NCBI GenBank assembly: GCA_037349105.1
Contig: JAYJMM010000102.1
Location: forward strand, 2,976,001-3,040,000
Origin: Limnomonas spitsbergensis
Taxonomy: Eukaryota > Chlorophyta > Chlorophyceae > Chlamydomonadales
Length of the DNA stretch: 64,000 bases
Reading direction: 5' to 3'
Shown one piece after another: positions 44,077-54,270 of the stretch; the first letter of the stretch is position 1, and the number at the start of each line of letters is the position of its first letter. The notes under the pieces are model-generated. The model was not told where the DNA came from. It saw only the letters and a program-made list of their open reading frames with translations, and ran no database searches. The position numbers were made by a program, and so were the translations under genes.

Positions 44077-45356
44077 CAAATAAAAAATCGGCATGGCCGT
44101 CATGTCGAAGAAAGGATTAGGCATGCTTGGGATTGCTGTTGAAAAAAGCAAAAATGGGGATTGTACATTTCCAGTGATTTTGATTTTGAATGTACATAAC
44201 TTGCATCTCTAGCTCTTATATAACATTGATCATAGCAATGGTACAGTTTTTGTGGTACGTCTTCAAAGACACCGATGGCATGACTTGCACAAGAACAGCA
44301 AGACATGCCAAGGATGCCGAAAAAGGATGCGCATGGAAAAGTGGTGTTGCTAAGGTTGGCTTAAGCACTCTGTTGCATCCGTTCGGGGGAAAATGGGGGT
44401 AAATCATTAAGTCTGCACTATCCAAGGAGAAGTTACTCATGGGATAATGCGCAGGACAAGTGTGCGCCCCAGCCAGCCCCATTGGTAGAGGGTGTGCATG
44501 ATAATGGAGTGGCGATACAAATGGTGCACCGAGTCCAGCCAAGATACACTTGCGGCCGAAGATGTGACTCGTTGGTCAGGGTAATGAATAAATGATGGGG
44601 CACCAACGAATGTAGAGGAACTCGACGATGGATCACTGAACAACTGTTGCTTACCATGGCATATCTTTCACTGTCTCGGCTGTGGAAGCCCAGCCTGTGG
44701 AAGCCCAGCCAAAACATTACGTAAATACATACATCGCTCAATGCCTGAATACCGAGGTATCCTATAGGTTAAGGGCATGTTTCTCGCTGTGCTGCTGGTG
44801 CTACTTTTGCAATGTAGAAACGGAGTACGTGCTGCCACCACCCTTGTTGTAACGGGAAGATCTGGAGCTCCATCATGACCCCCCAGATGGCAGCAGACGC
44901 AGGTAAACCCGCAGCCTAGTGATGGTGCTGAAGCAAGCTTAACTACATCCTGCTTCTGAGTCAGTGCCACGGCCTGAGGTGACCGGTGGCCCACACCACA
45001 TCACCATAGTTGGCTGCAGGCGAAGCGTTGACCGACACCAACCAGTCAGCCATGTATACATATATGATATGTTATGTACTCTAGCCGTCAAGGCTTTCCC
45101 GGCATATCAGCGATATGCCGGGAAAGATCGAAGCCCAGTGCCCAACAGAGGGCATTGTGTTGGGGGCGGGGCGAAGACTCAGGTGCCCCTTATAAGCTGA
45201 TGATCTATCCCGGCTAGCCAGCAGCCCGGCATGGCTGCATTACATGCTAGATGCCTTGAATATGTGGCGGTCAAACAGCTCCAGGTCAACGTCAGCAAGA
45301 TAGAGATATTGGAGTTTGGGAGCCGCTTAGCAGCGCAGCGCCGGCAATTAGCCCAT
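44077..45356. other. Intergenic
   Basis: No gene recognised. The one notable structure is the 33-bp palindrome at 45094-45126. A duplicated tgtggaagcccagcc lies at 44680-44710. Confidence 0.35.
45094..45126. repeat. Perfect 15-bp-arm palindrome, 3-nt loop
   Basis: ctttcccggcatatc and gatatgccgggaaag are exact reverse complements separated by agc. The hairpin would be very stable. There is no T-run after it and no gene end nearby, so a bacterial-type terminator reading is unsuitable; it could be a recombination product, a protein-binding site or part of a foldback element. Confidence 0.85.
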
Positions 45357-45367
45357 ACTTGCGTGTA

Positions 45368-45434
45368 CTATTTTTAGTTATGCGCCCGCGCGGCCGAGCC
45401 TTGTTGAGCAGGGCCCAGAGGTGTAACGTCATTG
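45368..45434 (+). mobile_element. 67-bp LINE-type insertion
   Basis: tttttagttatgcgcccgcg, then ggccgagccttgttgagcag and gaggtgtaacgtcattg, with perfect 11-bp duplications acttgcgtgta at 45357-45367 and 45435-45445. It lies just upstream of the larger decayed element of the same family. Confidence 0.85.
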
Positions 45435-45473
45435 ACTTGCGTGTATGGGCCTAATAGGATAGCGCTGAATCGT

Positions 45474-47069
45474 GTCCAATAATTCAAGTTCTTGGGCATC
45501 ATCCAGCACCAAAGCGGCAGCATGAGGACGGCCATGCAAGAAAGAGGTGGGATTTTGGCTGTCACGTTGCAGCGTGTCCGCCGCATGGCCGCCAAGGTGC
45601 GCCTCGGGCATCATCTGCCTACACGCATCCGGTTGGCGTCTGTCTATGCAGCGCATGCGGCTAACGACGGTGATGTGGTGGCATTGCCTCAAGAGCAAGA
45701 TGCATTCCAGCTTACTCCGGCATCAACGCCACGCTGCAGGGTTACCTCCGTCCGCTGCCAGTTGGGGGTCATGAGGGAGCTGCAAATACAGCCTTTTCAA
45801 CGTAGTGCCGTAGTTGGTAGCAGCATGTACTTCGCTTCTACAACGCCGCGGTTGCACCAACAGAACAGCAAGACAGCCCACTCATGGCCGCAGCCATGGC
45901 GGCGGACATGGAGCTCGTTGTCAGACAGGGCACCGGAGGGCACAATTGGTGCAGGGAATTGCTAGGTGTTTAAAGGAGCTGAAGTTGGGATCAGCCATCC
46001 CCAAATTGCGTCAGACGGCGATTGACATGCGCTACCTGTCCCAGAGGTGCTAGCGCTAGTTGATGCAGCGCGTGGAGCGTCGGAGCGGGCGTGGCTGGAT
46101 GCAGCTGGCAGAGGGTACCCCAGAGATCTTACCAATGAACACAGGTCTACGGCGGCCTACTGCACCTGGTTTCAGTCTACCAGGGCTGCCGTAGGTGGAG
46201 GTGGGGGTGGCGAGAGGCGCATGCGTAGGTGGACCAGGAGCGCCTACGGTGGGCCGTAGGCGTAGGTTGCGTCGTCGGATTTGATCTCTCGCTTGGCAGA
46301 TGTTGTAGCTAAATGTAGGATGACAGGAATTGTCATTGTTTGTCGAGTTTTGGGTTTATTGAGCACGACAGCCGAGTGAGGATAAGTGTGTAACGTGCAC
46401 GTTGTATAGCCAGGCTTGCCATGTGAACGCGCCGCTCTTGTTTTGATCTGTATGCCGGTTCTGCTTTTTGTGTAGGAAGCGGATTATAGGTATTATGGCT
46501 CTGCGTTTATGAATGCCACTATTGGCAACGCCAGGCTGCATGCATGCCAGGGGCCGCACCAGTCGAAGGGAGTGTGCTTGCGTGCGCACGGACTTAAGGC
46601 TGCGGCTCCGCGCCATCGGCATGGCTGACACTAGAGGACGGCGCAGTGGTCAGCAGCGTGACATACGGTGCTGCCTACGATGTTGTGCGGGGGGAGACGG
46701 CGACCATGTGGAGGACGCGCTGCATGCTTGTTTTGAATGCCCCAGCGTGCAAGATCAACTTAGAGAGCGGGGATGGGTAGGTCCTTATAACGGTGCTAGA
46801 GACTTTTTTAGTTGTACCGGGGCAGGCTTGGCCGCTTGGGTGGGATGCCATGGTCTTTGTGGACGACGTGGTAGATATCGTTAAGGCGTAGACTTTTTCA
46901 GTGGTTGGAACTTCCTTTGTATTTTGTTTTTTTCAGCCTTTGTTTTGTCCCTTCACTTTCATTCCCACTTCCACTCCCCCTTCTGTGTTTCTTTCCATCT
47001 TTCCTCCCAACTCTTTAGTTAGGAACCGACTTTTTTTAGCAGGGCCCAGAGGTGTAACCGACGTCATTG
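45474..47069 (+). pseudogene. Decayed non-LTR (LINE) retrotransposon, 3' part
   Basis: Peptides typical of the C-terminal part of a non-LTR reverse transcriptase appear in shifting frames: FKFLGIIQHQSGSMRTAM (the FKYLG-type block after the palm), MAADMELVVRQGTGG-like text near 45890, then near 46650-46760 a Cys-His motif CLRCCAGGDGDHVEDALHACFEC like the zinc-binding domain that ends LINE ORF2. Stops and frameshifts break the ORF. A T-rich 3' region (46920-47030) leads to tttagcagggcccagaggtg, then taaccgacgtcattg, the same terminus as all the short insertions. This links the short copies to this family. The 5' part (endonuclease, most of RT) is absent, as expected of 5' truncation. Confidence 0.7.
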
Positions 47070-50000
47070 ACATGCTTACATGTACATCATTGGGCGCGGT
47101 CCTTGAAACATGCCCCAAGATATACCCCACTCCTCCCACATGTTCCTCATGCATGGGCATGCTCACATGTTCCTTTCCCCCTCTTCCTTCTAGTTTACCG
47201 TATTTTGTTCCCATCTGAACGGTTGAGCGCCCACGCCACACGATCTTCTCTCGCTCTCCCCTTTCTAGATCGCCAAGTTCCATGTTCTTGACCCCCTCAC
47301 ATGGGAGGGTGGCATGGTTGCACCATGGTCCTAGATGTACAATTATGCATGGTACCGGGAATTGAGCTTGCTACCAAATCCCCGTGGCCGAGCGTTCAAC
47401 AATGCCCTGCGGGTATGCACCGTTCTTAACATGCTCTTCGAGAGGGCGAAGCCCCTCTGGCACTATACTAGTTCATATTGATAACCATGGCAAAAGGGAT
47501 CACACGAGTCACGCACATTTGAGTGAGTAAAAGCTTCGGATTCATCTATCCACTCACCCTCAACTTAAAAGGACGGCTAGGCCTCCTCTCCGGTAAACAT
47601 CTGCCCGCTCCCTCTCCACTGGCAGTCGACGTTGCTTGTTGTCATCTAGTGATTTTTGGACCTTCTTCTCCCGTGCTGTTGCCGCCAATTCATTAGGACC
47701 ATTATATTTCAATATTCTCCCATACTGACGGTACTTCGCAGCTCAAAGTACTAGCTATATCAGAATTTGTGACATCTTCAACCTCTATACGAACAACGCT
47801 TGAAAGTTGAGATCTTGTACCGGTACACTCAAATCTGCGGTACCCGTTGTACCGGACAGGGCGGGTCAGATATATCGACACGTTTTAGGGTTACTGAGGT
47901 TTGACCCGCCGTCCCAACCTGGTTCACACTAGCGGTACCAACTGCCATTTGAAGTAATCTCCCTAGGAACTGCCTCGATCGACCTGGTGTGTTGCTACAT
48001 CGTCGTCAAGTGCTGTAATCAGCTTGCCATACACGGTTTATTGAGGCCTTTCGGGGTATCATTTGAATCCGAATGGCAGTTGGATGCAAAAAACTGCCCC
48101 GTTGGGTTAGTTGGGTACCAAACTTGCGGCGGCTGAGCCTGAAAAGTGGCCAAAACCCGTTTCATGTAGAAACTTACGTGGGTGTTGGTGGGGCATAGAC
48201 GGAGGCATCGCCACCATCCCTGGGTCATTTGGCCAATCCAACATGCAGATATGGCCTTCCATGTGGCCCACATCAGGGTTGTCTTTGATGGATTGGAATT
48301 CACTCCAAACATGTCTGATTGCTATGATGTCTGGTGATTCAGAAAGCCTGAGAGTAGCTCATTAAGACTGCCCACCCAATTTTTGCACCATTCCCCACTC
48401 CTGAGGCTGCAAATTTGGGGCAAAGGTAGCTTGTCAGGAAGCCATGCCCCTTGCCCCATGCAGCCCCTCAGCCATGCAAGCTCCCATATCACCGCCACTG
48501 AGTTCCAGAATGTCCTAAGTCAGGTATCCACTCTCCATTCACACATCATGATTTTCATGTCCTTTATTCCAGGCCCCCCTTCTTAACTGAGCTGAGCCAG
48601 CCAGATCTGCCGAGGACTGGTTTTGCGAGAGGATGAAAAAAACAGCACTGGTGTTTTCAGAGCCACAACCCTAGGCTTTACATCAGGTAATACTTCAGCT
48701 ATGGAGGCCAGCATGGCAATATAACATCCTCAAAAATTAGAGGCAGGCCCCTCAGCATGGCCAAGTTATCTCAACACATAAATTTATTAGAGTTAGTGAT
48801 TCTGTCAAGTGGACTCCCAAAGCCCATTGTGTTTGCGTTTGATTATCGCAAGGGACAGTTGGTGCCTACCAATATTATTGCACTGCTAGCAATCAGGTTG
48901 GGGCACAGTTAATGTGTAACTGATGTCAAGTCATGACCTAACCTCCTTGCATTGCTGGGCCAGTCCACATACAAATGACCCGCCATGGACGTCGAATGAA
49001 CGAACGGCGACAAGATAGCCGTTGCCATAAGCGGTGGCCATAGGGGCCTCGATGTTAGCGTTTCGATCTTTTTAATAATTAAATATTTGCGCCCCTTACC
49101 CCCAATAACGAATATTTGATGTATCCCGCAAGCATAACCTTGACCCCCAAACAACATAAATTGTGTATAAGCAAGGAAAGGCTAAGTTTATATTCGTATG
49201 ATATAACGAGGGGGGGGGCAAAAAACAAATAAAAACACCCCAGTTTCGAAAAGTATTGAGCTTGACGAGAGCTTTCCATACCTGGTCTTAAAATACTTTT
49301 TGGCCCAACGGTGACCGAGTTACAGAGAGCCAAACAATGACGATTTCGTAGATTTCACAAAAGCTCATTTTGCGAATAACATCGTAGCCCCGAGAAAACT
49401 GCATGATATGAAGATCTCACTGCATAGGGTAGGGCCAGGGCTTTCCAACGACCCCCTATGCATGGTCATTGGTCAATGTTAAGTACCCGGTCAACGCATA
49501 TCAAACTAGGAGGGGTGGGGGGGGTAAGTCCCTACAAAAAGGCTTTTTTTCTTCTTCAAGCCGAGATACCCTCCTAAACGTTCTAAGGTGCAAATCCCAT
49601 GTCAAACGGATGAGTTTTGGAGAATTAGGGGGGATGGGGTCCATAATTGGTTTTTCTGCCCCCCCCTTGCGATATAATCCCTTTATCCCTTTCATTCTAT
49701 ATATGCCACATGTCCCGCATTTTGTACATTGGGCATTGTATCCTTGTCATGATGCTATGCTCCATTCTCATCGCGAAGTCCACTGTACTGTACACAGCTA
49801 GCGAGGAGGCGATGTTTACTGCCTTAAGCATCATGCACCTCTTCAGCATGGCCCTACACGGTCACCTACAATGTGAGCATCAAGGAGGGTTACCTCACTC
49901 TCCAGAGTCCAGATTGGTGGGACCCTAAGCATTCGAGGTGAAGCTCATCAATGGGTCGAGCATACGTGTATGATCCAAGTGACCCCGAGGAAACACGCCA

Positions 50001-50707
50001 TCATGGCCGCCCTTGTTCCGCCTTTGTTCCGGACCTATACACCATGGACACCACGATGGGAAAGAAGAATACCATCATGATAACTTGGATATAATACCTA
50101 ATGTACCAAATTAACCAAATGCGGGACTCGTCGAAGATAAGGAATGTGAGGTATCATATCTTATCTGGAGGATGCTCTCAAGAAAATTGTCGTGTTTTTT
50201 TTTACTGTAAACGAGGCCATACATAATTAATTACAAGCAGAGAAAAATTAGCTTAGCATAAAATATAAAAGCGGCTCAAACATCAACACTCCGAATAAAA
50301 TGCATATGCCAGCAATAGCATCATGTGACAACTGCACATAATATTATGATATATTTATATCACTCTCCTTTAGCCTCCGACCGCCGCCCGTGTCGAAATT
50401 CGCCCCCCCTCCGGCCACGCCCAACCCCGGCAGGCGGCCGTTGCACGTCGATTCTTATTGATGATTAGTTTGACCAAAACAATTGAATTGCAAAAAAAAT
50501 GGGATGATATTCTATAGTTTGTGTTACACATTGTTTTTGAGCTTTGGGGTCTTCACCCTCAAGCCCCCACCGGGGGCCGCTAGCCCCCGACACCCCGGTC
50601 CCCGCACATCACCTTCCACACTTTCTCACACCTCAAGCAATATAATTGATGGACCGCGGACCCAGGCAGGTTCATGCCAGCAGAGGGAAAAGGGATCAGC
50701 AGGGCAG
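47070..50707. other. Long intergenic stretch
   Basis: No gene recognised in 3.6 kb. 47297-47340 is the dispersed segment also seen at 6510-6562. 49253-49308 (gcttgacgagagctttccat, then acctggtcttaaaa and ttggccca) matches 25873-25927. The 48.0-50.4 kb part is comparatively AT-rich and otherwise featureless. Short frames, such as one at 48019-48312 on the minus strand, have no recognisable motif. Confidence 0.4.
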
Positions 50708-51304
50708 TTACTCGAAGACTGGCCTTCGCACTAGCTCCCGCAGCTCAGCAATCCACGGCTGTGGCGGGAAGGGGGCGGGCACCAGGTGAACCCCAGGCCA
50801 ACCCGTGATCGACGTGCGATAGGCTAGACGGGCCCGGTCCAGAGCAGCACCGGCGGCAGCCCTTCTCTCTGCATAGAAGGCGGCAAGGCGGGCCACTTGC
50901 TCCTGCGTTTCCAGCGCGCACGCTGGGGGAATGGGTTCGGCGATAACACCAGGGCCCCGCTCAAAGGCGGCGCAAGCGGGGGCCCCTATCGCGACCTGGT
51001 GCAGGGTCACATGCCCATCTGCCAACGCCATGAGAATAGGGTACGGTATTCGCAGCAGCCGCTTTAAGGAGGCTATGGTAGCCAGCAAGATTGTCTTGGC
51101 CTCCTCTGCATCGCCGTAAATCCTTTCAAAAAGGTCTAAGTGCTCGGCGGTGAAACCGTCAGGCTGCCAGCCATGTTCGGCCCAAGCCCTTTCGACCGCT
51201 GCAGCGACCCGATTCCTAGCGCGCAACGCACGCTCGGACAACTGTTGTGGCTGAGCAGAAACACGTGACTGAAACATCTGCACAGTGCAGGGACCATCCA
51301 TCAC
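50708..51304 (-). CDS. Uncharacterised 198-residue ORF beside retroelement
   Basis: ATG to TGA without interruption, on the same strand as the methyltransferase-integrase ORF and 2.5 kb beyond the relics that follow it. Mostly helical-looking and Ala/Arg-rich (SERALRARNRVAAAVERAW, AEEAKTILLATIASLKRLLR), with GWPGVHLVPAPFPPQPWIAEL near the C-terminus. No membrane span or known motif. Intact length and good codon composition argue for a recent or functional ORF. It could be an accessory (gag-like or DNA-binding) ORF of the neighbouring element or a separate gene. I do not recognise it. Confidence 0.5.
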   Translation of the reverse strand: MMDGPCTVQMFQSRVSAQPQQLSERALRARNRVAAAVERAWAEHGWQPDGFTAEHLDLFERIYGDAEEAKTILLATIASLKRLLRIPYPILMALADGHVTLHQVAIGAPACAAFERGPGVIAEPIPPACALETQEQVARLAAFYAERRAAAGAALDRARLAYRTSITGWPGVHLVPAPFPPQPWIAELRELVRRPVFE

Positions 51305-53201
51305 TTAGCCATAGGCATAGAGGAGGGTAGGTCAGAAAGAACTACTACATCCTTCTCATAGAGAAGGAATGATACATGGCACGGAGCACGTCCTAATGAC
51401 GTGCCCTGTCCTGCTCACTTGCCCTAGGGATTCTGAGACTGGCCACACAGCGCGGTTGTATTCCGTCTGCAGTACTAATCTTATAGGCCACCCCATGGGC
51501 AACTCGGGATGGCGGAAAGTGTGACCCATCAACCCGCCCCGACCATCTATGTCGCAAGGGACCCAACGCAGGTCTAGCGGCCGATAGCCACAAACAATTA
51601 GCAGATAGTTGATTTACTGATAAAGGCTATATGACCGTCTGCACTCGGGTTGCTGTCTGGCAACCGGATTGGAGTGCTAAGTGCCCTTTATAGGGGTTAA
51701 CTAGCGTGTGCAGGAGCGATAAACTGCTGGCAGACAGTTTATCCTCGACTAATCCTCGGGTTACTGCACTAACCTTCGATGATTCCTCTCTTACTGTTGA
51801 CAAAAGTTGCGAAGTGAACTCGATCCTGCTGGGTCTAGTTGTACTGAAGCCGGGTCTAGTTGTACTGAAGCCGGCTGTTGACAGTAGGAAATGGTATGGA
51901 ACGAACTTGAGAGACGATCCAGCCGAAGTCATGAGAAGGGTTGAGCCGAAGAGGCGACTCTTTGATGAGGAGGATCGGCTGCTGGAGCAGTAAATCGACT
52001 TGGTAGCCAGAAAAGGCCTGGGTAGCAGCTCACAGTGTCGAATTATAGCCTAGAGATAGAACTGTTGAAGCTCGCAGTGTAGGGTATAATCGAGAGATAG
52101 AGCTGAGATGGATGAAGTAGAGAAGCTGATGCTAGAGATCACGAATAAGTGTAGTGGTGAACTAGAGATAATCGATCAGTGTAGCGATCAGGGCTTGTTA
52201 CTGAATGATGTGGTCTTGGAGAAATAGGATCAGTGCAGTGTAAACTAGAGATCGCCTATAAGTGCAGTGTCCTGGCCTTGATAAGAGGCCGAAATATCAC
52301 AAGTGGACGTTAATCCCAGAACAGTTTACATATAGCGGGGTGATTCAACTTCGGTATATTACTTGAGAAGTAAGAAGAGAAGAATGCATGAGGTTAGCCA
52401 GGCATCTTCTAAGTACCACAATCAGCCAAAATCCGAAACCAAAAAGCGGTACAAGCCACCCATACGTGCGGTGCACCCATACGTCGTGACAGCTGTCACG
52501 AGGCAGCAGTGAACGTGAAGTTTTACTGCGCACAGAAGACACTCCCCCCCCAGTCCGAAATTCAGAAGGCGGAGCAATTATTAATAGAGGACTGTAAAAA
52601 GACTCTTAATCCTTGAGGTGGGCACAGCCATGCGAGATTACGGCTGATGTTTTGACATATCATGCACGTCAAAATGCCTCTGTGCCCTCCACTCTAGCAC
52701 CTCAAGGATTCTTACACGGATAAGCCGTGAGTGGACCAATTACAGGATGAAAACCCTCATGGGGAAACCTTGTAAGGTCTTGAGACAATCTACGATGATC
52801 CACTGCGATGATTCTCTCTGTCATGGCTCCAAGACTCCATGCTCCACGACGCGTCCTTTATTGGCAAGCCTACCTACCCTGACACTCCCCATTTCCCTCC
52901 GCATTATGCGCCCGTAACTATCACCTCAGAACTACGCATTATGCGTTCCCAACCTCAATCTGCACATATGCATACCAACCCCCAAATCTCCTTTTCACAC
53001 CTCGCTTTATGCGCCCCGGACAACCCCCATTGCCTCTGCACTCAACTCTCTGATACACTAGACCTGCCAGCGTTAACGCCCCGACTCGGTCTCCTCATTT
53101 CCTTTCTGCTGCGCAGATTTCTCACACCAATTCCTCCCAAGTCCCCGAACTCCCCTCTAATCCCGCTGACTAACCCAAATCACAGATTCGTCTACCACCC
53201 A
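51305..53201. other. Non-coding region between retroelement ORFs
   Basis: No gene recognised. A 21-bp direct duplication gggtctagttgtactgaagcc lies at 51831-51851 and 51852-51872. Repeated agagatagagctg and actagagat motifs occur at 52030-52250. The nested hairpin at 52608-52710 is described separately. A long terminal repeat for the minus-strand element could be here, but I could not match a pair. Confidence 0.35.
52608..52710. repeat. Nested three-stem hairpin
   Basis: Outer arms aatccttgaggtg (52608-52620) and cacctcaaggatt (52698-52710), middle arms ggcacag (52621-52627) and ctgtgcc (52680-52686), and inner arms ttttgac (52650-52656) and gtcaaaa (52668-52674) are all exact complements in register. 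The 103-bp structure resembles a foldback miniature element or an RNA hairpin precursor. Confidence 0.75.
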
Positions 53202-54270
53202 CTATCGCAGCATGCGCCCCATGACCTCCCTTGAAGCAAAGACCAGAATCCACACCCTAGCTCCAGCCCCACTTCCTTCCCCAGACCCTCCAGACACTGC
53301 CTTAATGGCCACCCTCCCCTGCAACTGTAGTTGCCAGAGCCACTCAAATCTTGCTGGAGAGCATCTCAGGAAACTAACTGCCACCAAACAGCAGACCACG
53401 TGTGGGACTGCGTGTACGGCGACGGCGAGCACAATGTCCGCTAGTGATGCCGCAGGGTGGACAATGATGACGTGGAGGCCGTGATGCTTCCTCAGGAATC
53501 GATACGAGGCGGGCTGCATAAGATCCACATGATAATCCGCTCTGCCCGCTGGGTCGTTGCAGTTGGTGATGACACTTGGCCATCGGTCCTCCAGCATGGC
53601 AACAGAAACACGGGGCTCAGAACACATAAGCACGACGCTGGGGGAGAGGCTGAAATCCACAGCGACGCACAGAACATCGCACTCAATGGCAGATAAAGGC
53701 AACCATTCAAGCATGGCGATTCTTGGATCACGGTTCAGCTCAGTAATGATTAACTCGACTGCAACATCTCGACCTGACCATAATCCTGGCATCAACCACA
53801 TCAATCCATCACGGACACCGTCCTTGGTGGTCTACTCAAGGAACATCGTGGGTGAACATTGATCAGATACCGTCGTGAGATGGGTCCTCAACCGCAACGG
53901 AAGACGGCTTACCCGGGCTGGCCGACCACTCGGAGGTCTCAGTGGAACGGTTGCCGTGGCGGGTGCCGCTGACTGAGAGGATTCACCGCCCGGATAGGAC
54001 GCGTGATCCTCTGGCGGCCTTACCATCACCCGCGGAGGTGATGGCGGTTCGCGAGCCTGCGCAACGTTGAGTTGCCGGCTGGTCCGGCCCGAGGGCGGAA
54101 CTGCTGCAAATGCTCGTGGTTCTGATGGCGGCCGCGGCCGTAAGGCCGGCCGCGGCGCAGGGCTCAGACAAGGTGCAGCTGGCGGCCGTGGCGCTGGCAG
54201 TGGTGGCAATGGGCTGACCTTCTGCGGCTTTAGCGACACCTTTTTGGCTTTGGGCTTCCCCTCAGTCGGT
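53202..54270 (-). pseudogene. Shifted-frame continuation of the methyltransferase-integrase element
   Basis: Immediately after the 1047-codon ORF, a different frame opens at 54271 (PTEGKPKAKKVSLKPQKVSP), overlapping its stop (ATGACCGACTGA). It runs through a Pro/Ala/Arg-rich linker to an in-frame TAG at 53834-53832, then continues in the same frame for about 200 residues (RIAMLEWLPLSAIECDVLC, HVDLMQPASYRFLRKHHGLH, HVVCCLVAVSFLRCSPARF) to a stop at 53202. The post-TAG part is protein-like but not assigned to a family. The layout suggests one longer polyprotein broken by a frameshift and a nonsense codon; programmed frameshifting plus readthrough is possible but less likely. Confidence 0.5.

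Noticed and set aside
45094..45126. Intrinsic transcription terminator
   Set aside because: There is no T-run after the hairpin, and the genome is eukaryotic with no gene ending here.
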